From the NCBI GenBank assembly GCA_944386055.1, contig CALWZP010000018.1:1-47083 (forward strand): a stretch of 47,083 nt of DNA, given 5' to 3'. Shown here piece after piece: positions 6,726 through 15,312 of the stretch (position 1 is its first letter; every line of letters begins with the position of its first letter). Below the pieces are notes generated by a model. It worked only from the letters and a program-made list of their open reading frames with translations, was not told where the DNA came from and ran no database searches. The DNA is from an uncultured Oscillospiraceae bacterium (lineage in GTDB: Bacteria > Bacillota > Clostridia > Oscillospirales > Oscillospiraceae). A program made the position numbers and the translations under genes.

Positions 6726-7558
6726 TGGCGAAACGCATCCTTGTCGCGGTAATTTTTGTGCCGCTGCTGATTTGGACTATGCTGTTTCTCCCAGCGATCG
6801 TGTGGACGCTGGTGGTGACCTTCATTGCCGCTGTGGCTGCCTTTGAGTTTCTGCGGGCGATGAAGGTGACGGACCGCCGCCTGATCGGCTGGACGGTGGC
6901 GGCCGCGGCACTGATTCCCCTGCTGTGCTGGGCGGAAAATACCGTGGGAGAGCTGGAACACTACAACTATATCTATTTCCCAGTCCTTCTGCTGCTGATT
7001 TTCCCTTTCTTCCACTCCATCGGCACCTTCGGGCGGGAAAATGAGGTGCCTGTGGCACACCTGATGTCCTGCTATTTTGCCGGAGTGGTGCTTCCGCTGG
7101 CGCTGGCGGCACTGGTGGAGCTGAAATGCATGGAGCATGGACGGTATCTGGTGCTGCTGGCGGTCCTGATGGCCTTTGTCACCGATGCGGGGGCCTACTT
7201 TGTGGGGGTATTTTTCGGCAAGCACCGGGGGATTACTGCGGTCAGCCCCAACAAGAGCCTGGAGGGCTATATCGGCGGTTTTGTCACCGGAGTGCTGTTC
7301 GCGCTGGCCTATGGCCTGGTGGTGCAGGCGGTGGAGCAGGTGGAGGTCAGTCTCCCGGGACTGGCGGTATGCGGATTTTTAGGCGCACTTGCCACCGAGA
7401 TGGGCGACCTGGCTTTCTCCTATGTGAAGCGGCAGATGGGAGTTAAAGACTATGGACACCTGCTGCCTGGACACGGCGGAATGCTGGATCGGTTTGACAG
7501 CATGATTTTCTGCGGACCTGTGATCCTGCTGTGTGCGGCAGTGCTGCCCATGCTGTGA
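6725..7558 (+). CDS. cdsA: Phosphatidate cytidylyltransferase
   Basis: CdsA makes CDP-diacylglycerol from phosphatidate and CTP at the membrane, the branch point for all phospholipids. The 277-residue product is mostly hydrophobic, with several membrane segments (starting ILVAVIFVPLLIWTMLFLPAIVW), and ends with the family signature region SYVKRQMGVKDYGHLLPGHGGMLDRFDS, which holds the catalytic K-D and the D of GHGGMLDRFDS. Start: GTG 6725, overlapping the uppS TAG by one base; GGAGGTG lies upstream inside uppS. The hairpins and overlaps put it in the uppS-cdsA-dxr-rseP-ispG series. Confidence 0.96.
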   Translation: MAKRILVAVIFVPLLIWTMLFLPAIVWTLVVTFIAAVAAFEFLRAMKVTDRRLIGWTVAAAALIPLLCWAENTVGELEHYNYIYFPVLLLLIFPFFHSIGTFGRENEVPVAHLMSCYFAGVVLPLALAALVELKCMEHGRYLVLLAVLMAFVTDAGAYFVGVFFGKHRGITAVSPNKSLEGYIGGFVTGVLFALAYGLVVQAVEQVEVSLPGLAVCGFLGALATEMGDLAFSYVKRQMGVKDYGHLLPGHGGMLDRFDSMIFCGPVILLCAAVLPML

Positions 7559-7568
7559 GGTGCGCGGG

Positions 7569-8708
7569 ATGACAAGGACAATTTCGATCCTGGGGGCCAC
7601 TGGCTCCATCGGGCGGCAGTCGCTGGAGGTGATTGCCGCCTGCGGCATTCGGACCGCGGCGCTGACCACCAACCGGAATGTCAAGCTTCTGGAGGAGCAA
7701 TGCCGCTGCTTTCTGCCTGAACTGGCGGTGGCCTTTGATCCCCAGGCTGCAGCGGAGCTGAAGATCCGGCTGGCGGACACCCCGGTGCGGGTGGCGCAGG
7801 GCATGGATGGCTTGCTGGAGGCGGCTGCACTGCCCCAGGCGGACACTGTGCTTACCGCGGTGGTGGGAATGGTGGGGCTGCGCCCCACACTGGCCGCCAT
7901 CGCGCAGGGAAAGCGTATTGCGCTGGCCAACAAGGAGACCCTGGTATGTGCCGGAGAGCTGGTGATGGAGGAGGCGACGCGCTGCGGGGCGCAGATCGTG
8001 CCGGTGGATTCGGAACATTCCGCCCTGTTCCAATGCCTCCAGGGAAATCGGGATCGGGGTGAGGTGAAGCGGCTGATCCTCACCTGCTCCGGCGGGCCGT
8101 TCTTCGGCAAAAGCGCGGAGGAGCTGCAGGGCATCACCCGGGCCGACGCCCTGCAGCACCCAAACTGGAGCATGGGCGCTAAGATCACGGTGGACTCCGC
8201 CACCCTGATGAACAAGGGCCTGGAGTTCATCGAGGCCATGCGCCTGTACCAGATGCCCCCGGAAAAAATTTTGATTGCGATCCACCGGGAAAGTATCATC
8301 CACTCCCTGGTGGAATACTGTGATAACGCGATACTGGCCCAGCTGGGGACCCCGGATATGCGCCTGCCCATTCAATATGCGCTGACTTGGCCGGAGCGCT
8401 GCCCCGGACCAGCCAAAGAACTGGACCTGTTTTCCTGCCCTCCGCTGACCTTTGCCCGGCCGGATCTGGAGACATTCCGGTGTCTGAAGCTGGCACTGAA
8501 GGCGGCGGAACGGGGCGGATTGGCCTGCGCGGTCCTCAACGGCGCCAACGAGGCGGCGGTGGGCCTGTTCCTTCAGGAGAAGATCGGATTCTGCGAGATC
8601 GCAGACCGGGTCGCGCAGGCACTTTCCCGGGTTCCTCAGGGCGATCACAGAGATCTGGATGCCATTTTGGCAGCAGATCAGCTGGCAAGGAAAATTGCAT
8701 TACAATAA
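7569..8708 (+). CDS. dxr: 1-deoxy-D-xylulose-5-phosphate reductoisomerase
   Basis: Dxr converts DXP to 2-C-methyl-D-erythritol 4-phosphate with NADPH, the first committed MEP-pathway step. The 379-residue enzyme begins with the Rossmann motif ISILGATGSIGRQSLEV, then ALANKETLVCAGELV, the metal-binding VPVDSEHSALFQCLQGN (Asp and Glu), LTCSGGPFF, and WSMGAKITVDSATLMNKGLEFIEA, the substrate loop. Start: ATG 7569 with GAGGTG about 7 bases upstream, ten bases past the cdsA stop; a longer frame from 7533 lies inside cdsA. With ispG two genes downstream, it supplies the isoprenoids used by UppS. Confidence 0.97.
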   Translation: MTRTISILGATGSIGRQSLEVIAACGIRTAALTTNRNVKLLEEQCRCFLPELAVAFDPQAAAELKIRLADTPVRVAQGMDGLLEAAALPQADTVLTAVVGMVGLRPTLAAIAQGKRIALANKETLVCAGELVMEEATRCGAQIVPVDSEHSALFQCLQGNRDRGEVKRLILTCSGGPFFGKSAEELQGITRADALQHPNWSMGAKITVDSATLMNKGLEFIEAMRLYQMPPEKILIAIHRESIIHSLVEYCDNAILAQLGTPDMRLPIQYALTWPERCPGPAKELDLFSCPPLTFARPDLETFRCLKLALKAAERGGLACAVLNGANEAAVGLFLQEKIGFCEIADRVAQALSRVPQGDHRDLDAILAADQLARKIALQ

Positions 8709-8770
8709 TTGAACCGCCGGCACTAAAGCCTATGAACTGCGGACGCCGGCGCAGATAAAGGAGCGCTTTC

Positions 8771-9841
8771 ATGATCTATATCATCGTCGCCATTCTCGCC
8801 TTCGGTGTGCTCATCGCCATCCACGAGCTGGGCCATTTCACCGCGGCCAAGCTGCTGGGGGTGCGGGTGAACGAGTTTTCCATCGGCATGGGGCCGCTGC
8901 TGCTGTCCCGACAGGGGAAGGAGACCATGTACTCGCTGCGCCTGCTGCCCATCGGCGGGTACTGCGCCATGGAGGGAGAGGACGAGGATTCAGATGACCC
9001 CAAAGCCTTTGGAAGCCAGCCGAAGTGGAAGCGCCTGATCATTCTGGCAGCCGGTTCGCTGATGAATCTGGCGGGGGGCGTGGTGATTGTGGTGGCACTC
9101 TGCTTTACCATGCCCGGCTTCGGCACCAGTACCAACACCATCGGCGGGTTCCTGGACGGCTTTCCCCTGGAGGGGGAGGAGGGATTGATGGTGGGGGACC
9201 GGATCGTCTCGGTGAACGGGGCGGCCGCCTGGACCTTTTATGACCTGAACCTTCAGCTCAACCGGGCTGCCGGCGGTGAGACTATGGACCTGGTGATCCA
9301 GCGCGGCGGAGAGCGCATCCACCTGGATGACTTTCCCCTGACCCCTCAGATGTATGAGACAGAGGAGGGGTCCGCCCTGATGTTCGGCCTGGAGTTTGTC
9401 CAGGCGGAGCCCACGGTGTGGAATATCCTGAAGGGGAGCGTGCTGTACTGCTTCTATTTCGTGGAGCTGGTGTGGTACGGCCTGTGTGACCTGATCTCGG
9501 GGGCGGCGGGGCTCAGCGATATGGCCGGGCCCATCGGTATCGTGGACGCCATCGGATCCATGGGCGCCCAGGCACAGAGTTTGGCCCTTGGCATCTGGAA
9601 TGTGTTCCACTATATCGCCCTCATCGCGGTGAACCTGGCTGTGATGAACCTGCTGCCCCTGCCTGCGCTGGACGGGGGGCGCATCCTGTTCCTGCTGGTG
9701 AACGGAGTGGCGGGGCTGCTGTTCCGGCGGGAGATCCCGGCCAAATACGAGGGATATGTGCATGTGGCGGGGATGATCGCGCTGCTGGCCCTGATGGCGG
9801 TGGTGGCGATGAATGACATCCTGCGCATCGTGACGAGGTGA
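8771..9841 (+). CDS. rseP: Site-2 metalloprotease RseP/RasP (M50)
   Basis: An intramembrane zinc protease that cleaves anti-sigma factors, signal peptide remnants and other single-pass proteins. The 356 residues have HELGH at 18-22 in the first membrane helix, a PDZ domain in the middle (about 120-200: IGGFLDGFPLEGEEGLMVGDRIVSVNG), and the second active-site motif NLLPLPALDGGRI at about 293-305 in a later helix. The length is at the short end, consistent with one PDZ domain. A small inverted repeat (CGCCGGC 8715-8721, GCCGGCG 8745-8751) lies in the 62-base gap after dxr; AAAGGAG sets the start. ispG follows after six bases. Confidence 0.96.
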   Translation: MIYIIVAILAFGVLIAIHELGHFTAAKLLGVRVNEFSIGMGPLLLSRQGKETMYSLRLLPIGGYCAMEGEDEDSDDPKAFGSQPKWKRLIILAAGSLMNLAGGVVIVVALCFTMPGFGTSTNTIGGFLDGFPLEGEEGLMVGDRIVSVNGAAAWTFYDLNLQLNRAAGGETMDLVIQRGGERIHLDDFPLTPQMYETEEGSALMFGLEFVQAEPTVWNILKGSVLYCFYFVELVWYGLCDLISGAAGLSDMAGPIGIVDAIGSMGAQAQSLALGIWNVFHYIALIAVNLAVMNLLPLPALDGGRILFLLVNGVAGLLFRREIPAKYEGYVHVAGMIALLALMAVVAMNDILRIVTR

Positions 9842-9847
9842 GAAAAA

Positions 9848-10885
9848 ATGACCAGGCAGATCATGGTGGGGGCCGTCCCCGTGGGGGGAGGCGCGCCGGT
9901 CACCATCCAGTCCATGACCAACACCCGGACCGACGATGCGGCGGCCACGCTGGCGCAGATCCGTGCCCTTGCGGCGGCCGGATGCGACATTGTGCGGGTT
10001 GCGGTGCCCGATATGGCCGCAGCCAGGGCCATCGGAAAACTGAAGGAGGACAGCCCGCTGCCCATCGTGGCAGACATCCATTTTGACTACAGGCTGGCGC
10101 TGGAGGCTGTCGCCGCCGGGGCGGACAAGATCCGCATCAACCCGGGCAACATCGGGGGAGAGGACCGGGTGAAGGCGGTGGCGGACGCCTGCCGGCAAAA
10201 GCACATCCCCATTCGCATTGGCGTGAATGGCGGATCTCTGGAGAAGCCGCTGCTGGCCAAATACGGGGGCGTCTGCCCTGAGGCCATGGTGGAGTCCGCC
10301 TTTGGCCACATCCGTCTGCTGGAGAAGTTCGATTTTACCGACATCTGTGTGTCCCTCAAGTCGTCCAGCGTCCCCATGACCATGCGGGCCTATCAGCTGA
10401 TGAGTCGGGAAAGTGATTATCCTTTACATGTTGGAGTCACCGAGGCGGGCACCGTGCGTATGGGGACGCTGAAGTCCGCCGTAGGCATCGGGGGCCTGCT
10501 GGCCCTGGGCATCGGGGACACCATGCGGGTGTCCCTGTCCGCCGATCCGGTGGAAGAGGTGTACGCCGCCCGGGAAATCCTGAAAGCGGCGGGCGTCCGA
10601 AAGGAGGGCCCTGAGCTGGTGTCCTGTCCCACCTGCGGCCGCACCCGGATCGATCTCATCGCTCTGGCAGGAGAGGTGGAGGAGCGGCTGAAGACGGTGG
10701 ACAAGCCCATCACGGTGGCCGTCATGGGCTGTGCCGTCAACGGCCCCGGTGAGGCCGCCGCCGCCGACTGCGGCATCGCCGGGGGAGCGGGGGAGGGCCT
10801 GCTGTTCCAAAAGGGACAGATCATCAAAAAGGTCCCCCAGGACCGGCTGGTGGACGAGCTCTTCGCTCTCATCGCCACGCTGTGA
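9848..10885 (+). CDS. ispG: 4-hydroxy-3-methylbut-2-enyl diphosphate synthase (flavodoxin)
   Basis: IspG reduces MEcPP to HMBPP, the penultimate MEP-pathway step, with a [4Fe-4S] cluster. The 345-residue two-domain enzyme has the N-terminal barrel (VGAVPVGGGAPVTIQSMTNTRTDD; PLPIVADIHFDYRLAL; ADKIRINPGNIG) and the C-terminal cluster domain: Cys260 and Cys263 in SCPTCGRTRIDL, Cys295 in MGCAVNGPGEA, with Glu302 as the usual fourth ligand. Its position between rseP and polC is common in Clostridia, where B. subtilis has proS. Translation is probably coupled to rseP, whose stop is six bases upstream. Confidence 0.97.
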   Translation: MTRQIMVGAVPVGGGAPVTIQSMTNTRTDDAAATLAQIRALAAAGCDIVRVAVPDMAAARAIGKLKEDSPLPIVADIHFDYRLALEAVAAGADKIRINPGNIGGEDRVKAVADACRQKHIPIRIGVNGGSLEKPLLAKYGGVCPEAMVESAFGHIRLLEKFDFTDICVSLKSSSVPMTMRAYQLMSRESDYPLHVGVTEAGTVRMGTLKSAVGIGGLLALGIGDTMRVSLSADPVEEVYAAREILKAAGVRKEGPELVSCPTCGRTRIDLIALAGEVEERLKTVDKPITVAVMGCAVNGPGEAAAADCGIAGGAGEGLLFQKGQIIKKVPQDRLVDELFALIATL

Positions 10886-10973
10886 TCGCGTGCAGGGAGA
10901 GCTATGCGCCGGCTTTAAAGGTTTTTATAGAGCGGAAATTGACAGACCCTGGACAAAGGAGAGACAGGAGCAA

Positions 10974-13900
10974 ATGTCCAAGAAGATCCCCTTTTTAGAG
11001 ATGTTCGCCGCCCTGCGCCGCGTGGCCGACCTGGCCGCCGCGGTGGAGGGCTGGCTCATCGTGTCCGCCGCCATTGACCGGGCGGGCCGCAGCGCCGTCA
11101 TCGCGGTGGAGGGAGCCGCCGGCGCGGGGCGGGAGCTGCTGGCCCGGCTGGAGCAGACGCTGGCCGGGCTCTACCAGCTCAACAGCGTCACGCTGCGCCT
11201 GACCCAGCCTGAGATGCCCGTGATGCGGGAGGCCCAGGTGGTGGAAAAGGGCGCATCCGGGATTGCGGCGGCATCTGCGCAGAGACCTTCTGCAGAGCAT
11301 GCAGGGAAGGATGGCTCTGCACAGCCGCCGCAGGCCAGTCCGGCCGCTCCGGGGGATTCTGACCGGGCAGCGGACATTTCGTCCGCCGCTTCTGCCGCCG
11401 CAGACCCCTTCGCAGTTACCGAGGCCATCCGCCGGGAGGCCCTGCGGAACCACCGGCCGGCGGCCCCCGCCCGCCGCAGGGAGAAGAAGGAGGAGGGAAA
11501 GGCACTGTTCGGCCGCCCCATCCACAAAAAGCCCGTCCCCATCGGGGAGCTGACCCTGGATATGGGTGTGGTGACGGTGGAGGGGGATGTGTTCTGCCTG
11601 GAACACCGGGAACTGAAAAAGCGGGGCGCCTGGGTGGTGGCCTTCGACATGACGGACTACACCGGCTCCATCCGGGTGAACAAGTTTTTCCCGGGCGACG
11701 AGGGCGAGCCCCTGGTGGACGGCCTGGAGAAGGGACAGCACCTTCAGGTCCAGGGGCGGCTGAACATGGACCGGTTTTATGGCGATATGGTGCTGGAACC
11801 CATGGCGGTGATGGTGGTGCCCAAGGCCATGAAGGCGGACACCGCCACGGAAAAGCGGGTAGAGCTGCATCTGCATACCAATATGTCCGCCATGGACGCC
11901 CTCACTCCGGTGGGACCCAAACTGGGGCCCGATAAGAATGTGGTAAAGCGCGCGGAGGCCTGGGGCCACCCGGCCATCGCCATCACCGACCATGGCGTGG
12001 CACAATCCTTTCCGGACGCATGGCATTCCGCCAAAAAGATCAAGATCCTCTACGGGACAGAGGCCTACTACATCAACAATGTGGATGACCGGGTGGTGGT
12101 CCATGGGGAGCAGGATTGCTCCTTCCGGGACGAGATCGTCTGCTTCGACATCGAGACCACCGGCCTGGACCGGCGGCGGGAGGCTATCACGGAGATCGGC
12201 GCCGTGGTGCTGCGGGGCGGCGAGGTGTGTGAGCATTTCACCACCTTTGCCGACCCGGGTAAGCCCCTGACGCCGGAGATCATCAACCTCACCGGTATCA
12301 CCGATGAGATGCTGAAGGGAGCCCCCTCCCAGGAGGAGGCCCTGCGGGCCTTTGTGGACTTCGTCGCCGGGCGGCCGCTGGCAGCTCATAATGCAGAGTT
12401 CGACATGGGCTTCATCCGGGATGGGTGCGAGAGATATGGCATCCCCTTTGCAGCCACCTCGCTGGATACTCTGGTGCTGTCCCAGAATCTGCTGCCCGAG
12501 CTGGGCAAGTATAAGCTGGACATCGTGGCGGAGCACCTCCATCTGCCTGCATTCAACCATCACCGGGCGGACGACGACGCGGCCACGGTGGGATATATGC
12601 TCGTCCCCCTGTTCAAAATGCTGGAGGACCGGGGGATTTACACCCTGCAGCAGATCAATCCCGCCATGCCCAAACTGCGCGGGGCGGGAAAGGCCAAGCG
12701 GCAGGCCCGTCACCTCATCGTGCTGGCCAAGAACCAGACGGGGCTGCGCAATTTGTACAAGCTCATCTCTCTGTCCCACCTGGAGCACTTCAAGCGTTAT
12801 CCAATCATGCCCAAAAGCCTGATCAATGAGAACCGGGAGGGGCTGATCCTGGGCTCCGCCTGTGAGGCGGGAGAGCTGTTTGATGCGGTGGTGAAGCACC
12901 GCAGCTGGGACGAGCTTAAGCGCATCGCCTCCTGGTATGACTATCTGGAGATCCAGCCCATCTGCAACAACCGCTTCATGCTCCGCCGGGGCGCCGTGCG
13001 CAGCGAGGAGGAGCTGCGGGAGTTCAACCGCACCATCGTCCGCCTGGGCAGGGAGCTGGGCAAGCCGGTGTGCGCCACAGGGGATGTCCACTTTCTGGAC
13101 CCGGAGGACGAGGTGTACCGCCACATCCTCCTGGCATCCAAGGGGTTCGAGGACGCCAATGAGGAACTGCCCATCTACTTCAAGACCACCCAGGAGATGC
13201 TGGAGGAGTTCTCCTATCTGGGGGCGGAGACCGCCTATGAGGTGGTGGTGGCCAACACCAACCTGGTGGCCGACTGGTGCGAGCGCATCGATCCGCTGCC
13301 CCAGGGGCTGTTTCCCCCCAAGCTGGAGAACTCGGACGGTGAGCTGAAGCAGCTGGTGTGGGACAAGGCCCACGAGCTCTATGGGGAGGATCCTCCCCAG
13401 ATCGTGGTGGACCGCATCCAGGCAGAGCTGGGGGACATCATCCGCTGTAAATACGATGTCATCTACATGTCCGCCCAGAAGCTGGTACAGAACTCTCTGG
13501 AGCACGGCTATCTGGTGGGGTCACGGGGGTCGGTGGGCTCCTCTCTGGTGGCCTTCATGTCGGGAATCACCGAGGTGAACTCCCTGCCCGCCCACTACCG
13601 CTGCCCCAAGTGCAAGCACTCAGACTTCGAGGCGGGGAAGGGGTACGGCTGCGGCGCCGATATGCCTGACGCGGTGTGCCCGGTATGCGGCACGCCCTAC
13701 GCCAAGGACGGGTTCAACATCCCCTTCGAGACCTTCCTGGGGTTCGGCGGAGACAAGGTGCCCGACATCGATCTGAACTTCTCCGGCTTCTATCAGGCCA
13801 AGGCTCACCGCTATACCTTCGAGCTGTTTGGGGAGTCCCATGTGTTCCGTGCGGGCACGGTGGGGGGCGTGAAGGACAAGACCGCCTATGGCTATGTGAA

Positions 13901-15191
13901 GAAGTATCTGGAGGAGAACGGCCTGCATGTCACCAAGGCGGAGGAAAACCGCCTGGCCATGGGCTGTACCGGGGTGAAGCGCACTACCGGCCAGCACCCC
14001 GGCGGCATGGTGGTCATCCCGCAGGACAGCGAGATCTACGACTTTTGCCCGGTGCAGCACCCGGCGGACGACCCGGACAGCGACATCATCACCACCCATT
14101 TTGAATACCACGCCATGGAGTCCAACCTGCTGAAGCTGGACATGCTGGGCCACGATGATCCCAGCATGATCCGCATTCTGGAGGATCTGACCGGCGTGGA
14201 CGCCAAGAAGATCCCGCTGGATGATCCGGACACCATGTCCATTTTCCGTTCCTCCAAGGTGCTCGGATTTGAGGACGACAAGCTGCTGGGGCCCACCGGC
14301 GCGGTGGCGATCCCCGAGTTCGGCACCTCCTTCGTCCGGGGGATGCTGGTGGACACCATGCCGGAGCAGTTCGATATCCTGATCCGGCTGTCCGGTTTTT
14401 CCCACGGAACCGATGTGTGGCTGGGCAACGCCAAGGATCTCATCACCTCGGGGACCGCCAAGGTCAGCGAGGCCATCGGCTGCCGCGACGATATCATGCT
14501 CTATCTCATCCAGTGCGGAATGAATGAAAAGCGGGCCTTCAAGATCATGGAGGCGGTGCGAAAGGGCCGCGGCCTGCCCGACGGGGCGGAAGCGGAGATG
14601 AAGGAGCACGGCGTGCCGGACTGGTACATCGACTCCTGCAAGAAGATCAAATATCTCTTCCCGAAGGCCCACGCGGTGGCCTATGTGATGATGGCCTTCC
14701 GCATCGCCTGGTTTAAAGTTCACCGCCCCCTGGCGTTCTATGCCGCCTATTTCTCCATTCGGGCCAAGGCCTTTGACGAGCAGTACATGTGCCGGGGGAT
14801 GGAGGAGTGCCAGCGGAAGATGCGGGAGATCACCGCCAAGGACAAGGATGCCTCCGCCGTGGAGCAGGACATGCTCACCACCCTGGAGGTGGTATACGAG
14901 TTCTATCTGCGGGGGTTCACCTTCCGCCGTATGGACCTGTACGAGTCGGACGCGCTGATGTTCAAGATGGACGAGGAACACGGTGCCCTCATCCCGCCCT
15001 TCGTCTCGGTGGCGGGGCTGGGGGAGACGGCGGCGCTGTCCATCGCAGAACAGCGTCAGGGAAAACGGTTCATCTCGGTGGAGGAGTTTTCCGCCGCCTG
15101 CCCCAAGGTATCCAAGACCCACATCGAGATGCTGAAGAAGGCCGGTGCCCTGGGGGATCTGCCTGAGACCAGTCAGCTGACCCTGTTCTGA
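10974..15191 (+). CDS. polC: DNA polymerase III alpha subunit, Gram-positive type (PolC)
   Basis: The main replicative polymerase of Firmicutes, with a built-in proofreading exonuclease. The product has 1405 residues, close to the usual 1430-1450. Order of parts: an N-terminal interaction region, a low-complexity Ala/Pro linker at about 85-160, an OB fold, a PHP domain that starts at VELHLHTN (about 296) and is interrupted by the DEDDh exonuclease (FDIETTGL near 391; AHNAEFD near 470; HHRADDDA near 525), the palm, a Cys4 zinc module (CPKC...CPVC, about 877-906), the catalytic PDIDLNFSG near 931, and the GTVGGVKDKTAYGYV fingers. The ATG at 10974 follows a CAGGAG site. 88 bases separate it from ispG. 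The end ETSQLTLF is a typical sliding-clamp-binding peptide. Confidence 0.98.
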   Translation: MSKKIPFLEMFAALRRVADLAAAVEGWLIVSAAIDRAGRSAVIAVEGAAGAGRELLARLEQTLAGLYQLNSVTLRLTQPEMPVMREAQVVEKGASGIAAASAQRPSAEHAGKDGSAQPPQASPAAPGDSDRAADISSAASAAADPFAVTEAIRREALRNHRPAAPARRREKKEEGKALFGRPIHKKPVPIGELTLDMGVVTVEGDVFCLEHRELKKRGAWVVAFDMTDYTGSIRVNKFFPGDEGEPLVDGLEKGQHLQVQGRLNMDRFYGDMVLEPMAVMVVPKAMKADTATEKRVELHLHTNMSAMDALTPVGPKLGPDKNVVKRAEAWGHPAIAITDHGVAQSFPDAWHSAKKIKILYGTEAYYINNVDDRVVVHGEQDCSFRDEIVCFDIETTGLDRRREAITEIGAVVLRGGEVCEHFTTFADPGKPLTPEIINLTGITDEMLKGAPSQEEALRAFVDFVAGRPLAAHNAEFDMGFIRDGCERYGIPFAATSLDTLVLSQNLLPELGKYKLDIVAEHLHLPAFNHHRADDDAATVGYMLVPLFKMLEDRGIYTLQQINPAMPKLRGAGKAKRQARHLIVLAKNQTGLRNLYKLISLSHLEHFKRYPIMPKSLINENREGLILGSACEAGELFDAVVKHRSWDELKRIASWYDYLEIQPICNNRFMLRRGAVRSEEELREFNRTIVRLGRELGKPVCATGDVHFLDPEDEVYRHILLASKGFEDANEELPIYFKTTQEMLEEFSYLGAETAYEVVVANTNLVADWCERIDPLPQGLFPPKLENSDGELKQLVWDKAHELYGEDPPQIVVDRIQAELGDIIRCKYDVIYMSAQKLVQNSLEHGYLVGSRGSVGSSLVAFMSGITEVNSLPAHYRCPKCKHSDFEAGKGYGCGADMPDAVCPVCGTPYAKDGFNIPFETFLGFGGDKVPDIDLNFSGFYQAKAHRYTFELFGESHVFRAGTVGGVKDKTAYGYVKKYLEENGLHVTKAEENRLAMGCTGVKRTTGQHPGGMVVIPQDSEIYDFCPVQHPADDPDSDIITTHFEYHAMESNLLKLDMLGHDDPSMIRILEDLTGVDAKKIPLDDPDTMSIFRSSKVLGFEDDKLLGPTGAVAIPEFGTSFVRGMLVDTMPEQFDILIRLSGFSHGTDVWLGNAKDLITSGTAKVSEAIGCRDDIMLYLIQCGMNEKRAFKIMEAVRKGRGLPDGAEAEMKEHGVPDWYIDSCKKIKYLFPKAHAVAYVMMAFRIAWFKVHRPLAFYAAYFSIRAKAFDEQYMCRGMEECQRKMREITAKDKDASAVEQDMLTTLEVVYEFYLRGFTFRRMDLYESDALMFKMDEEHGALIPPFVSVAGLGETAALSIAEQRQGKRFISVEEFSAACPKVSKTHIEMLKKAGALGDLPETSQLTLF

Positions 15192-15197
15192 CTGCCG

Positions 15198-15232
15198 GGG
15201 GCGCTTTTGGTCACTGTGACCAAAAGCGCCCC
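15198..15232 (+). repeat. Perfect 17-bp palindrome after polC
   Basis: GGGGCGCTTTTGGTCAC (15198-15214) and its exact complement GTGACCAAAAGCGCCCC (15216-15232) flank a single T. It starts 6 bases past the polC stop. No T tract follows (AACCCGTT), so it is not a standard intrinsic terminator, although it would stop or protect mRNA 3' ends. It sits 22 bases before the his promoter. Confidence 0.75.
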
Positions 15233-15254
15233 AACCCGTTGCTTGGAATTTTTC

Positions 15255-15283
15255 TTGACACGGACGCTTTAGCGTGTTAGCAT
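15255..15283 (+). promoter_or_regulatory. Promoter of the his operon with a palindrome in the spacer
   Basis: A perfect TTGACA (15255-15260), 17 bases, TAGCAT (15278-15283). The spacer contains ACGCT-TT-AGCGT (15264-15275), a candidate operator. Transcription would start near 15290, leaving a leader of only about 23 bases, too short for a T-box or attenuator, so control is most likely by a repressor. Confidence 0.7.
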
Positions 15284-15312
15284 ATTAAAGCAAAAGGAAA
15301 GGGGGAGGTCCC

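Noticed and set aside
8715-8751. Inverted repeat CGCCGGC/GCCGGCG between dxr and rseP as terminator.
   Set aside because: Loop of 23 bases, no T tract, and the downstream gene is in the same operon.
10995-13505. An 836-codon open frame on the minus strand opposite polC, and similar long frames opposite sbcC, lon, tig, the ribDE genes and the radical SAM gene.
   Set aside because: They are reading-frame shadows of GC-rich or repetitive codons: no ribosome binding sites, odd His/Leu/Arg/Gln-rich compositions, and the + or - strand gene in each case has full family motifs.
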